Assembly (NCBI GenBank): GCA_902388495.1
Contig: CABMPP010000033.1
Location: 1 to 46,742 of the forward strand
DNA from: an uncultured Bacteroides sp.
GTDB lineage: Bacteria > Bacteroidota > Bacteroidia > Bacteroidales > Bacteroidaceae
Direction: 5' to 3'
Length of the DNA: 46,742 nucleotides
This document shows positions 26,076 through 35,576 of the stretch, piece after piece; the first letter of the stretch is position 1, and each line of letters starts with the position of its first letter. Made by a program: the position numbers and the translations under genes. The notes under the pieces were generated by a model. It ran no database searches. It saw only the letters and a list, made by a program, of their open reading frames with translations, and had not been told where the DNA came from.

Positions 26076-26140
26076 GCATTTCCTTAAACCAAGCGCTGTT
26101 GCCGATTGTTACGCCTGCATAACTCTAAAACTTAACTGTT

Positions 26141-26719
26141 ATGATCAATTATGTAGATAGAATGGCAGATGCCTTAGTAGATGTGCTAAAGTACTCGAAC
26201 CAGGACGTGGAATGGGTAGAGCCTGATGACATGAAACCCAACGACGGTGTGCAACCCGAATGGTTCTATCCGGCCATAGAAAGTGCGGAATATTCGGAAA
26301 TCACCGCCATCCTGCAATACACTCAGCAGGAAGCTGTCTTTGAAGACGAAATCGGTGAATTGATGCTTGGCATCGCTTTAGTTGAAATGAAACATTATGC
26401 TCATGTGCGGGATGCCATCGTGGCGCTGGGTGGAACATTGCCCAAGCCTTACGACAGCAAAAATGTAAATATAGGCGGAACAGTTACCGAAGCGTTGACT
26501 TTGGCTGCACACTCCGAGGTGGCCACCATCAAATTCTACAAATCGGTAAAAGAACGGATTACAGCCAGCACTGAATCGGCAGACATTGCCCGGAAGCTGC
26601 TCACTAAACTGATTGCCGACGAAAGCCTGCACCTGAAATTGCTGACACAGCAACTGAAGAAAATGTTGGGAGATGAAAAGAAGTATGAAGAAGCAATGAA
26701 AGAAATTTTAAATGAATGA
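26141..26719 (+). CDS. Ferritin-like di-iron protein
   Basis: 192 residues forming a four-helix bundle of the ferritin/rubrerythrin type. The metal-ligand pattern is seen twice: a glutamate in AEYSEITAILQY with ExxH in VEMKHYAH, and HSEVATIKFY with ExxH in ADESLHLKL. There is no rubredoxin domain. It has no signal peptide and is cytoplasmic. Likely roles are iron handling or peroxide and oxygen protection, useful to an anaerobe; the exact activity is not determinable here. It shares a strand with the DUF4251 gene. Its stop codon lies inside a perfect terminator hairpin. Confidence 0.8.
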   Translation: MINYVDRMADALVDVLKYSNQDVEWVEPDDMKPNDGVQPEWFYPAIESAEYSEITAILQYTQQEAVFEDEIGELMLGIALVEMKHYAHVRDAIVALGGTLPKPYDSKNVNIGGTVTEALTLAAHSEVATIKFYKSVKERITASTESADIARKLLTKLIADESLHLKLLTQQLKKMLGDEKKYEEAMKEILNE

Positions 26720-26752
26720 TGGTTTGGCGCTTTACGCGCCAAACCATCATTC
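26714..26752. terminator. Bidirectional terminator overlapping the ferritin-like stop codon
   Basis: Perfect 17-bp hairpin with arms 26714-26730 (GAATGATGGTTTGGCGC) and 26736-26752, loop TTTAC. The ferritin-like TGA (26717-26719) is within the left arm. It separates two convergent genes; leftward the tail is ATTTAAAATTT, weakly U-rich. Confidence 0.8.
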
Positions 26753-26756
26753 ATAA

Positions 26757-27833
26757 TTATTCCAGACGAACCACATCCCCTATCACAGGCATCAAAACAT
26801 TCAGCGAATCTTTCTCTTTGAGGCCGACTGCATTTTTCAGAGGTTCGTCCCAAGGATGCCTTGCCAGAGCATATTTGGAATGATGAACGGTGAGCACCTT
26901 CTCTGCCTTCAAGTCTTTGGCAACCTGTCCCAGGTATTGGGGCATGGTATGAATATACTTCCAGTCCTCATTGTACTGCCCATTCTCCAGGATAGCCAGA
27001 TTGATGCCCGGATATTTCTCACCTATTTCTGCGAAATGTGTATCATATCCACCGTCTCCACCCATATAGATTTTCTGTGAAGGAGTTTCGATGAGGAAAG
27101 ACGCCCAAAGTGCCTGGTTAGACTTCAGAAAACGCCCTGAGAAATGGCGGGTAGGCAGACAATGGAACATGAAGCCTTCATCCGGAACAGCATCTTCAAA
27201 CCAATCCAGTTCCACCAGACGTTCCTTGTCAAATCCCCAATATTCAAAGTGCTCACCCACTCCCAACGGACAGATAACCTTATCCACACGGTCTTTCAAC
27301 TGCATCACCGTCTGATAATCCAAATGGTCCCAATGGTCGTGCGAAATCACCAGATAATCAATATCCGGCATATCGGCAGGCTTATAGGCATCTGCTCCCT
27401 TGAAGGGCTTGTTGATGAACGAAACCGGAGAAGCCATGCAAAACACCGGATCTACCAGAATACGTTTTCCATCTATCTGTATGAGATAGGAAGAATGGCC
27501 GAACCATACCAGCACATTTTCATCCTTCCCTATTTTCCTAAGATCTGTCCTTACCACCGGAATTTCCTTTTCCGGACGCAAGTTCTTCTCTTTCTTGAAC
27601 AAGAATCCCCAAAGAGCGCCCAAACGCCCTTTCTGAGAAGTCATCATCACGGTAGTATGCAAATTCTGAAACTGCCCGTCCTTGTAATGGGGCGATTTCT
27701 TAATCCGCTCCAACCGTTCTCCGCGAGGTGTACGGCCAAAACGCGGCTGATTGATAAATATCATTCCCGCAATAGCCACGACAGCCACAACACCTGCTAT
27801 AATACCTATTATCATGCGTACTCTATTCCACAC
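26757..27833 (-). CDS. Metallo-beta-lactamase-fold hydrolase
   Basis: 358 residues with an N-terminal membrane anchor (about 7-27) and a long MBL domain. The zinc motif HDHWDH is at 165-170, with further ligands in GGDGGYDTHF and VHHSKYALARHPW. The arrangement resembles the NAPE-PLD/UlaG-like group, which acts on phosphodiesters or lactones. Several Bacteroides homologues are annotated only as MBL-fold hydrolases. Its start overlaps the end of the GH3 gene by 11 bp, implying translational coupling, though no functional link is evident. Confidence 0.86.
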   Translation of the reverse strand: MWNRVRMIIGIIAGVVAVVAIAGMIFINQPRFGRTPRGERLERIKKSPHYKDGQFQNLHTTVMMTSQKGRLGALWGFLFKKEKNLRPEKEIPVVRTDLRKIGKDENVLVWFGHSSYLIQIDGKRILVDPVFCMASPVSFINKPFKGADAYKPADMPDIDYLVISHDHWDHLDYQTVMQLKDRVDKVICPLGVGEHFEYWGFDKERLVELDWFEDAVPDEGFMFHCLPTRHFSGRFLKSNQALWASFLIETPSQKIYMGGDGGYDTHFAEIGEKYPGINLAILENGQYNEDWKYIHTMPQYLGQVAKDLKAEKVLTVHHSKYALARHPWDEPLKNAVGLKEKDSLNVLMPVIGDVVRLE

Positions 27834-30033
27834 TTATTTTCAGCTTCTGGTCTTTTACTATAATATAGTAGTCACCCGGTTCCAGGAAACGTTTGCCGTC
27901 ACTGTCTACAAAGCTCAGATCACGTTCCGCATCAATGTCGAAGCGGAATACTTTGGTTTCACCGGCTTTGATCAACTGCTTTTCAAAGAACTTCAGTTCC
28001 TTGACGGGACGAGCGATAGAGCTGACAGGATCGTTAATAAACCAATGTACTGTTTCCAGACCATCACGGCCACCTACGTTGGTTACGGGGATTTCTACAG
28101 TCAACTTGCCACCCCGCTTCACTTTGTCCGCAGAAAGCTTCATGGTGCCATATTTATAATCGGTATAGCTCAAACCATATCCGAACTCATACAGAGGGGT
28201 ACTCGGAATATCCTGATAGCGACCCTGATTACCTTTACGGGCGGGAGGACGTTGGTTATAATAGATAGGTATCTGCCCCGTAGAATAAGGGAATGTAATG
28301 GCCAGCCTGCCGGAAGGATTGACACGCCCGGACAGCACACCGGCTACCGGCTTACCACCTGCAACGCCGGGCTGCCACATCTCAACAATGGCATCCGCCT
28401 GTTTCTCTATACGCACCAATTCCAAAGGACGACCGTTCGACAGCAGCACGACAACAGGCTTACCTGCCTTCTTCAACTCGGCCAATAATTCTTCCTGGAC
28501 AGCCGGCAATGCAATAGTAGACCGGGAAGTATTCTCACCGCTCCATCCACGTTTCTCACCCAGGCAGAGCACAACGACATCCGCATTCTTTGCCACGGCC
28601 AATGCTTCGGCAAAACCATCCCGGTTCTCACCGTCAAAATCACAACCCTGTGCATAAACAATATCTGCCTTACCTGCAAACTCACGGGTCATGGCATCAT
28701 AAATACTGCACACATCTTGAGCCCGTCCATGCGCGGACCAGCTGCCCAACAGATCAGCCTGGTTCTTGGCCAACGGACCTACCAAAGCTATCTTCTTGGC
28801 TCCGGACAGTGGCAGGACATTATCGGCATTCTTCAACAAAACAATGGTTTCTTCTGCCATCTGCTCCACAGCACGAAGACTCTGCGGAAGCAGAAGGCGT
28901 TCTTCCTGCTTCACCTCTTTAGTATAAGGATTATCAAACAAGCCCAAGCGGAACTTGATGCGGAGTACACGGCGCACGGCATCATCAATATTCTGCATCG
29001 GAACTTTTCCTTCGTTCACCAGCTCTGCCAAGTGCCGTTGATAACAATTATCGGTCATATCCATTTCTACACCTGCCATAAAGGCTTTCTCTGCAGCTTC
29101 TTTAGTATCGGCAGCTACCCCCTGATTGACAAGTTGCACTACGGCATCCCAGTCGGAAACCACAAAACCGTCATGCTTCCAGCGATTCTTCAACACCTCC
29201 GTCAACGTATAATGATTGGCAGAAGCTGGTACACCACTGATGTCATTGAAGGCGCTCATCAGAGTTGCCGCACCAGCCTTTACGCCGGCCTCGTAAGGCG
29301 GCAGATAAGTATCCCACAATGATTGACGGGAAATCTCGGTATAGACATAATCGCGTCCGGCCTCTGATGCACCATAGCCCACGTAATGCTTCAAGCAAGC
29401 TGCCACACGTTTGTCCGAAGACATATCATCACCCTGATAACCTTTGACGGAGGCCACAGTATATACTCCGGTAGCATACGGGTCTTCGCCATACCCTTCG
29501 GCTATACGTCCCCAACGGCCGTCACGAGCCACGTCAATCATCGGAGAAAATGTCCAGTCCACACCGGACATACGCGCTTCCTGTGCAGCCACTGCACTGG
29601 ATTGCTCCACCAATGCCGGATTCCAGGAACATGCCTGTGCCAAAGGGATAGGATAAACTGTACGGAAACCGTGTATCACGTCGTAACCGAAAAGTACAGG
29701 AATGCCCAAACGGGATTCCTCCATCGCCTTCTTTTGCAACCCGTTGCGCAGTTGCGGGTCTGCTTCAAAATAGATGACTGAACCGATTTCTGCCGGCACA
29801 TTCTTTACAGCTTCACCCAGGTTATTAATGTTGTTGTTGAAGCCTAATGTGTATTGGTTCAGCTGGTAAATCTTCTCTTCCAGGTTCATCCGTGACAAGA
29901 GGTCTTCAACGCGCTGTTCCACCGGTGCCTTGGCATCCTTGTACAAAGGCGTGTTTTTGTCTTTTGCTACAGCTTGTACGCTCACCGAAAATACGAGCAA
30001 GCCAAATAGTTGTACGATTTGTTTCTTTTTCAT
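27823..30033 (-). CDS. bglX: GH3 beta-glucosidase (BglX-like)
   Basis: 736 residues with a signal peptide (cleavage near VQAVAK), probably periplasmic. It has the full GH3 plan: barrel (about 35-360), sandwich domain (about 390-590) and fibronectin-III-like domain (about 650-736). The nucleophile is D294 in GFVVSDWDAV. Substrate residues are seen in GYDVIHGFRTVYP, DGRWGRIAEGYGED and KHYVGYG. The candidate acid/base glutamate lies in the GWSGEN region. It is a standard BglX-type enzyme hydrolysing beta-linked glucosides. It is distinct in sequence from the GH3 at 19170. It is divergent from the sensor kinase at 30178, 144 bp apart. Confidence 0.92.
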   Translation of the reverse strand: MKKKQIVQLFGLLVFSVSVQAVAKDKNTPLYKDAKAPVEQRVEDLLSRMNLEEKIYQLNQYTLGFNNNINNLGEAVKNVPAEIGSVIYFEADPQLRNGLQKKAMEESRLGIPVLFGYDVIHGFRTVYPIPLAQACSWNPALVEQSSAVAAQEARMSGVDWTFSPMIDVARDGRWGRIAEGYGEDPYATGVYTVASVKGYQGDDMSSDKRVAACLKHYVGYGASEAGRDYVYTEISRQSLWDTYLPPYEAGVKAGAATLMSAFNDISGVPASANHYTLTEVLKNRWKHDGFVVSDWDAVVQLVNQGVAADTKEAAEKAFMAGVEMDMTDNCYQRHLAELVNEGKVPMQNIDDAVRRVLRIKFRLGLFDNPYTKEVKQEERLLLPQSLRAVEQMAEETIVLLKNADNVLPLSGAKKIALVGPLAKNQADLLGSWSAHGRAQDVCSIYDAMTREFAGKADIVYAQGCDFDGENRDGFAEALAVAKNADVVVLCLGEKRGWSGENTSRSTIALPAVQEELLAELKKAGKPVVVLLSNGRPLELVRIEKQADAIVEMWQPGVAGGKPVAGVLSGRVNPSGRLAITFPYSTGQIPIYYNQRPPARKGNQGRYQDIPSTPLYEFGYGLSYTDYKYGTMKLSADKVKRGGKLTVEIPVTNVGGRDGLETVHWFINDPVSSIARPVKELKFFEKQLIKAGETKVFRFDIDAERDLSFVDSDGKRFLEPGDYYIIVKDQKLKISVE

Positions 30034-30066
30034 GATAAATATTTAAGTATTTGTATTAATCGGCAC

Positions 30067-30098
30067 CAAAGATACATTTTCCCCATAGGAAAAACAAA
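30067..30098 (-). promoter_or_regulatory. Promoter of the BglX-like gene
   Basis: Minus-strand TATCTTTG (complement of CAAAGATA 30067-30074) with TTTG (complement of CAAA 30095-30098) exactly 20 nt upstream. Both elements are perfect. Confidence 0.75.
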
Positions 30099-30126
30099 TG
30101 AGATGCTTACGATATTTTGTAATATA

Positions 30127-30158
30127 TTTCTCCCTTTATAGAAATTATATTACTTTTG
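30127..30158 (+). promoter_or_regulatory. Promoter of the sensor kinase gene
   Basis: TACTTTTG at 30151-30158 with TTTC at 30127-30130, 20 nt apart. The start codon at 30178 lies close behind, leaving a very short leader. Confidence 0.6.
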
Positions 30159-30177
30159 TCAGACATACAATAAAAGC

Positions 30178-32538
30178 ATGGGAATTGTCAACCTTAAATA
30201 TAAAAACATACTTGCCTGTATACTCTTACTGGGTATATTTTTATTAGGATATAACTTCAGACGATGGTATGTTGCAAACCACAGAATAAAGAAGCATATT
30301 TCCCTTATATACTCGTTTGCAGTCAATGAAACCGGATGCCTGAACTTTGAAAAGCTCGTCCGACAGGAATTCAGGAAGCAAGGTATAGAACCCGTGTTTG
30401 ATAAATTCTATCTTGATTGCAACAAGCTCACTGAAAAAGAAGAAATCAACCATATCAGGAAATATCTGGAACTCCTCAAGAACAAGCCGATAGACTTGAT
30501 TCTACCCATAGGCGACCAGGCTACCTATTCGATGCTTTCTACCCGTCATCAGCTCCTGACCTCCATTCCGGTAGTAGCCTGCAATGTGAATTTCCCCAAC
30601 GAAAAGCTTCTGAAAGAGTACGAATCCAGAAAGATTTATGTTTTACGGGATACACCGGACTTTAGACGTAACATAGAATTCATAAAAGCATTGCATCCCG
30701 ATACAGGCATGGAAATCGTGTTCAATGTTGACCTGACTTTTCTGGGACGAGCCTCCTTTGACTTGCTGACCCGATCGGTAGACAGGAAGAATGTGCGGAT
30801 CTTAGGACAGCAGTCAATGTACGCATTGGAAGACAAGTACAAAGAAATTAATGACATGGTTGAGTATTATGACCTTATGCCCGCATTGGCAAACGAACGC
30901 ATAAAAGAAAACGAACAGACCATTTATCTCTATCCATTCCGATATATAAAAGGGCTGTCCCTACTCGTCATGATGGAGAAATCAAAAAGTGAACAGGATA
31001 AAAAAGTATTCCTGCTGGATAAGTTTGACCTGGTGGCACTCCCGATAGTAAATGCACTTAATATCCCTTCTTTCAGTTGCATACGCGAAGGCTTTGGAGG
31101 AGAATCCAAAATTGTAGGCGGCTATATGGCTACCGAAGAGATTTCTGCCCGGACAGCTGTAGACTTATCCGTACGACTGATGAATAAAGAAAAGATCGGT
31201 ATGCCTAAAATCAGAGATTTGGAGAAGGAATACATACTTGACTGGAAACGCTTTTCTGCTTACAACAGCAATGATATAAACAAGGTACCCAAGCATACGC
31301 GCATCATCAATTATCCGTTTTACGACCATTACCGCAAGGAACTTTACTTATTGGCAGCCTTATTTATTTTCTCTTTTATCTTCATATCCATCAGCCTGCT
31401 ACGCATACGCCGACGCTCCATGATTGAGCGGAAAAACATGGAAATGCTCGAGAAGGTTCATAAGCGTTTAACTCTTTCTACCGATGGTGGTCAAGTGTCA
31501 CTATGGAATATGCAGGGAGACGTCATTGAGTTTGATGAGAACTATGCACGGCTGACCGGACTGCATCAACGCCAATTCTCAAGAGCTGAATTCTCTAAAT
31601 TTGCACACCCCGACGACTGGCAGTTACTAAGTGCACTTTACGAAACCCTGTGCCAGTCAACGGACACACAGATACGGCGTACCCGCCTGTGTTTCGATGC
31701 AGAAAAGAAAGAATATCAATGGTATGAGTTGCGTTGCCGCAGTCTGAAAGATGCCAAAGGAGAAATGATGCTGGCAGGTATCATGCAGAACATCCAGGAA
31801 GTGGTGGACCGCGAACAGCAACTGATTCTGGCCAAACAAATGGCCGAGAAAGCAGAGCTAAAGCAATCATTCCTCAATAATATCAGCCACGAAATCCGTA
31901 CTCCGCTCAACTCCATCGTGGGATTCACAAATGTATTGGTTGGTGAAGGTTCCGACGAGATAAGCCCGGATGAAAAAGCAAGCATGCTCGATATTATCAA
32001 CCGCAACAATGAACTGCTGCTGAAGCTTATTAATGATATGGTGGAAATATCACACCTGGACTCCGGCTATATGAGTTTTGAAATAGAGAGATGGAATATG
32101 ACCGGAATCGTCAAAGAAATCTATGCAATTTACCAGCCGTTGATACAGCCTTCTCTACAATTCCATCTCAAACTGGACGAAGCCCTATACCTGCCCGTAG
32201 ACATAGATCGTCAACGTTTCATCCAGGTTATCTCTAACTTCTTGGACAATGCCAATAAGTTTACCCAAGAAGGGTACATAACGTTGGGATGCAAAGTTAT
32301 TGAAGAACAGAATGAAGTCTGCATATACGTGGAAGACAGCGGTAAGGGCATCGATGAGAAAGAACAGATTATGATATTCGACCGTTTCTATAAGAGTGAC
32401 GAGTTTGGCCAGGGAAGCGGTTTGGGACTTTCTATCAGTAAAGTAATCATTGAAAAGCTGTCAGGGCGCATAGAAGTACGTTCCAAGGTGGGAAAAGGGA
32501 GTTGCTTCTCTGTCTTTCTATCTTTGGCGGCTCAATAA
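30178..32538 (+). CDS. Sensor histidine kinase with periplasmic binding-protein-like sensor
   Basis: 786 residues. One membrane helix near 10-25 and a second near 389-409 enclose a periplasmic domain resembling ABC-type substrate-binding proteins (DLILPIGDQATY, PVVACNVNFP). After the second helix come a PAS domain (about 425-545), HisKA with H571 in NNISHEIRTP, and HATPase with DSGKGID and GSGLGLSI. It has no receiver or DNA-binding domain, and no response regulator is adjacent, so its partner is elsewhere. The divergent GH3 gene is a possible target. Its 3' end overlaps the convergent cytochrome synthase gene by 7 bp. Confidence 0.9.
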   Translation: MGIVNLKYKNILACILLLGIFLLGYNFRRWYVANHRIKKHISLIYSFAVNETGCLNFEKLVRQEFRKQGIEPVFDKFYLDCNKLTEKEEINHIRKYLELLKNKPIDLILPIGDQATYSMLSTRHQLLTSIPVVACNVNFPNEKLLKEYESRKIYVLRDTPDFRRNIEFIKALHPDTGMEIVFNVDLTFLGRASFDLLTRSVDRKNVRILGQQSMYALEDKYKEINDMVEYYDLMPALANERIKENEQTIYLYPFRYIKGLSLLVMMEKSKSEQDKKVFLLDKFDLVALPIVNALNIPSFSCIREGFGGESKIVGGYMATEEISARTAVDLSVRLMNKEKIGMPKIRDLEKEYILDWKRFSAYNSNDINKVPKHTRIINYPFYDHYRKELYLLAALFIFSFIFISISLLRIRRRSMIERKNMEMLEKVHKRLTLSTDGGQVSLWNMQGDVIEFDENYARLTGLHQRQFSRAEFSKFAHPDDWQLLSALYETLCQSTDTQIRRTRLCFDAEKKEYQWYELRCRSLKDAKGEMMLAGIMQNIQEVVDREQQLILAKQMAEKAELKQSFLNNISHEIRTPLNSIVGFTNVLVGEGSDEISPDEKASMLDIINRNNELLLKLINDMVEISHLDSGYMSFEIERWNMTGIVKEIYAIYQPLIQPSLQFHLKLDEALYLPVDIDRQRFIQVISNFLDNANKFTQEGYITLGCKVIEEQNEVCIYVEDSGKGIDEKEQIMIFDRFYKSDEFGQGSGLGLSISKVIIEKLSGRIEVRSKVGKGSCFSVFLSLAAQ

Positions 32539-33920
32539 GTATGCACACTTACCCCTTGTGCCGAAGGCAGATAATTGATGCCATACCAACACATCTGTAT
32601 CAATAGAAAAGCGACAAGCAACAAGACCAATGCCTTGCAATGTGCCGAAGGACGTCCCAAGCGGAAATGAATATATACCAGATAGGAAAACCAAGTTGCC
32701 GCCGCCCAAGTCTCCTTAGGGTCCCACTCCCAGTAATGTCCCCAGGCAGCTTTTGCCCAAATAGCACCCGAAAGCATGCCCAAAGTCATAAAGGCAAGTC
32801 CTACCCAAGTCAGTTTATCACACAAATTCATCTCCCGGCATTCAATGCTTTTCTTCTTGAAGCAGAGCAGGTAGACCGCCATCAACGCAGCGGCTCCAAG
32901 CATGGCATAGGCAAACATATAAGCCACAATGTGCGGCGTAAACCAAGGGCTTTGTAAAGCAGGCATCGGTGTCTCGTTCTGTATAGCCGGCCGGAAAAAG
33001 TTGAAACAGACAAAGACCAATACAAGAATAAGGCAAGTGGCAAAAATACCAAAGCGCCCATGAACAAACAGACAGGCCGCTCCCAACATCAGCATAATGA
33101 TTCCGGCATAAACGAACGGTAGCCACGGATCGCGCACCAGTTCAAATATACTGATATCACTCCATCGTCCTTTTTTAGCGTCATACCCTACTTGATAGAC
33201 ATTCCAGCCGGACACCTTCAAAGGATGATTCACCTCAATCGTATCTTGCACGGCACTTCCCTCTTGTGTATAAACAGTCACAGCAGAGACAAAACGTTGC
33301 GGTATACCCTCTTCCGTCCGGCCTTCCGATGTCTGTTTAGGAGGGTATTCATAGATGGTAAAGTAGTTCAGTTCAATAGCAAACGGCAATTCTACCAACC
33401 TGCCTTTTTCATCCATAGCCCGCCATTCAGCCTCTTCCATTTGGGCCACCATTTTCAGGCGTTGCAAATCGGCACTGCCGAAGGTAGCTGCCAGCACAAC
33501 AATGAAAAGCCCGACATGATTGAGCAAAAAAGGAATCTTGCGTAGCTCTAATGGAAAAGAGGTGCGGAGAACAGTCAGCCCCAAAGAAGACGCCAGCCAC
33601 ACATAAAACAGTACAAACGGCCAGAAGGAAAGCATCTTTTTTGAAAGAAATCCCATCACCACCGTGACGGCTACCACACAAACAAGAGAAGAAACCGCAG
33701 AGGTATGGTGACTGAGCCAGTAGAAGCCATACACTCGTTTACGAAGCATGTGCATCACTGACAGCAGAAGCAGATATAACACAAGAACAATAATGTTGAC
33801 CGGCCAGGCAAACAGTTCCCAACGCACTCCTCCAACTGTTTCTTGCAACAGCAAGCCCGAAGCCAACAAACCTGCTCCGCAAGCAAAACCTTCCTTATAC
33901 CCCCACGGTTTACTCCACAT
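32532..33920 (-). CDS. ccsA: Fused cytochrome c synthase (ResB-like plus CcsA; NrfI-like)
   Basis: Membrane protein that delivers and attaches heme to cytochromes c (System II). The 462-residue fusion has an N-terminal ResB-like part (about 1-290) with membrane helices and a periplasmic loop (about 155-265), and a C-terminal CcsA part (about 290-462). The heme-handling tryptophan motif WGHYWEWDPKETW is at 393-405, with candidate external heme ligands H330 (TPHIVAY) and H460 (SVHTY at the end). It is 15 bp after nrfA, as NrfI follows nrfA in Wolinella, where NrfI serves the CxxCK heme. It is much shorter than classical CcsBA fusions (about 900 residues), mainly in the ResB part. Confidence 0.87.
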   Translation of the reverse strand: MWSKPWGYKEGFACGAGLLASGLLLQETVGGVRWELFAWPVNIIVLVLYLLLLSVMHMLRKRVYGFYWLSHHTSAVSSLVCVVAVTVVMGFLSKKMLSFWPFVLFYVWLASSLGLTVLRTSFPLELRKIPFLLNHVGLFIVVLAATFGSADLQRLKMVAQMEEAEWRAMDEKGRLVELPFAIELNYFTIYEYPPKQTSEGRTEEGIPQRFVSAVTVYTQEGSAVQDTIEVNHPLKVSGWNVYQVGYDAKKGRWSDISIFELVRDPWLPFVYAGIIMLMLGAACLFVHGRFGIFATCLILVLVFVCFNFFRPAIQNETPMPALQSPWFTPHIVAYMFAYAMLGAAALMAVYLLCFKKKSIECREMNLCDKLTWVGLAFMTLGMLSGAIWAKAAWGHYWEWDPKETWAAATWFSYLVYIHFRLGRPSAHCKALVLLLVAFLLIQMCWYGINYLPSAQGVSVHTY

Positions 33921-33935
33921 ACAACAGAATACGAT

Positions 33936-35417
33936 TTATTTTTGTAGCAAACGCCCGTTAGCTTTAGCTTTCTCCAACCAGGCCGGCACAACATTTTTCA
34001 AGAATTTATCTTTTGCAGCCCGTTCGGCATCCATATCCAAGCCGACGTACTCTTGTGCCTTGGCTTTTGTCGAAATGTCCGGCATGGGCACATCCTCTGT
34101 GAAGCCATTCTTTGCCAACACTCTGGACAGGGCAAGACGAGCTTGCATAGCCCTGTCCAGTCCATGAGACAAGATACGCTGCACTTCCTGCGGCGCATGG
34201 AAAGAAGCACCATGAGATGACACCCCCATATCCCAACGCCACTGTGCCTGACGGATCAACGCCAATATGCCTTCCATCTGATCCTCCGTAACTCCATGAT
34301 CCCAAGCAAACTTTGCTTCAATATGCACCTTTGCCAGCTCCTGTTCCAAGCGGTCGCGTACTTCGTTTGCCTTACGCTGACGATCGTAAACATTGTTGCG
34401 CAAAGTAGTCTCACTCTCGCGGTGGCAAGTCTGACAAGTACGGTCAATCATAGCCAGAGGGCTTTGTATACGATGGTCGCTGAACTTGATACCGCCTTCA
34501 CTGTTATAAGGCATGTGGCAATCGGCACACGACACACCACGTTGTCCATGAATGCCCATTCTGGAAAGCTCATAATCAGGATGCTGCGCCTTTATTATCG
34601 GGGTACGGCTCAACTTGTGGATAAAATCAGAGAAACCGGCCTCATCATAATATGCTTCCATCTCTTCCACAGTAAGGCCTTTATCCCAAGGAAGAGTCAG
34701 GTATTTGCCGTCACCCTTGAAATAATATTCCACATGGCACTGCGCACATACCAGCGAACGCATCTCCTGAGGAGAAACCTTTGTAATGTCCCTGCCTTGA
34801 CGCTGAAAAGCTTCTATCAAGGAGGGACGGCTGATATGCAGGTTCATATTCTCGGGATCGTGGCAATCGGCACAGCCGATGGGATTGACGATTTCACTAC
34901 CCAGTGCGCCCCACTTATTACGATAGAAAGTATCTACGCCGATAGCTTCCATCATGCGGGGAACATCCGAACTCTTACAAGTCCAGCAAGTGGCAGGTTG
35001 CGGACCGTCAGTATCCGTCAAGGGTGCGCCGGTGCGGAGGGAAGCACGGCTATCTTCAATAGCATGCATGTGTCCGCGTGGCGTGGAATAAGCTTTAGAA
35101 AAAGCATATCCTGCCCAAAGGACTACCATCTCGGGGCGCCGTTCCAGAATATCGCCTCCTACATACTTGTTGAGCTCGCTTTGGTAATCAGGTTTTTCCG
35201 TTTCACTCCAGGTCTGATATTCACGAGAGAAATCATCCTTAAAGAGTTCGCTACGGGCTTCAATTCCCTTAATTGCCGTTTTATGATTATTAAACAGCTC
35301 CTCTACTTCGGTTCTCCGGTCCGTCAAAACCGAAATACACAGTCCTGAGACGAACACAATGACCATTGAGCCTCCAAACAACAGCCATCCTTGCCACGTT
35401 TTTAGGTTCTTCCTCAT
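33936..35417 (-). CDS. nrfA: Ammonia-forming cytochrome c nitrite reductase
   Basis: Reduces nitrite to ammonium with six electrons in the periplasm. 493 residues. Five heme sites: the catalytic CWTCK (144-148) and four CxxCH at 182-186, 224-228, 297-301 and 328-332. Active-site candidates are R124, a tyrosine in VEYYFKG (231-232, beside the calcium site) and H279 in AQHPDYE. The N-terminus (about 11-32) is a hydrophobic segment acting as signal or anchor. It is first in an operon with the cytochrome synthase. No nrfH (the quinol-oxidising partner typical of nrfHA systems) is upstream; the gap to xusC is only 159 bp. The electron donor is therefore unknown. Confidence 0.95.
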   Translation of the reverse strand: MRKNLKTWQGWLLFGGSMVIVFVSGLCISVLTDRRTEVEELFNNHKTAIKGIEARSELFKDDFSREYQTWSETEKPDYQSELNKYVGGDILERRPEMVVLWAGYAFSKAYSTPRGHMHAIEDSRASLRTGAPLTDTDGPQPATCWTCKSSDVPRMMEAIGVDTFYRNKWGALGSEIVNPIGCADCHDPENMNLHISRPSLIEAFQRQGRDITKVSPQEMRSLVCAQCHVEYYFKGDGKYLTLPWDKGLTVEEMEAYYDEAGFSDFIHKLSRTPIIKAQHPDYELSRMGIHGQRGVSCADCHMPYNSEGGIKFSDHRIQSPLAMIDRTCQTCHRESETTLRNNVYDRQRKANEVRDRLEQELAKVHIEAKFAWDHGVTEDQMEGILALIRQAQWRWDMGVSSHGASFHAPQEVQRILSHGLDRAMQARLALSRVLAKNGFTEDVPMPDISTKAKAQEYVGLDMDAERAAKDKFLKNVVPAWLEKAKANGRLLQK

Positions 35418-35507
35418 ATTCTATGGAAATTGCACATTATAACCGGGAAGCTACGAGTTTTGTCCTTATTCATATTTCTGCAGACTTTGTCGTTTTTAAT
35501 AATTCAG

Positions 35508-35539
35508 CAAAAATAAGCATAATAGTTTGCACTATCATA
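35508..35539 (-). promoter_or_regulatory. Promoter of nrfA
   Basis: Minus-strand TATTTTTG (complement of CAAAAATA 35508-35515), an exact -7 element, with TATG (complement of CATA 35536-35539) 20 nt upstream as a weak -33. It lies between xusC and nrfA, so nrfA has its own promoter. Confidence 0.5.
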
Positions 35540-35576
35540 AAAGATAAGACAAAAGTTAGGTGCAAAGTATCAGTCA

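Noticed and set aside
35418..35576. Search for an nrfH gene before nrfA
   Set aside because: The 159-bp gap has no CxxCH-coding frame and only promoter-like sequence.
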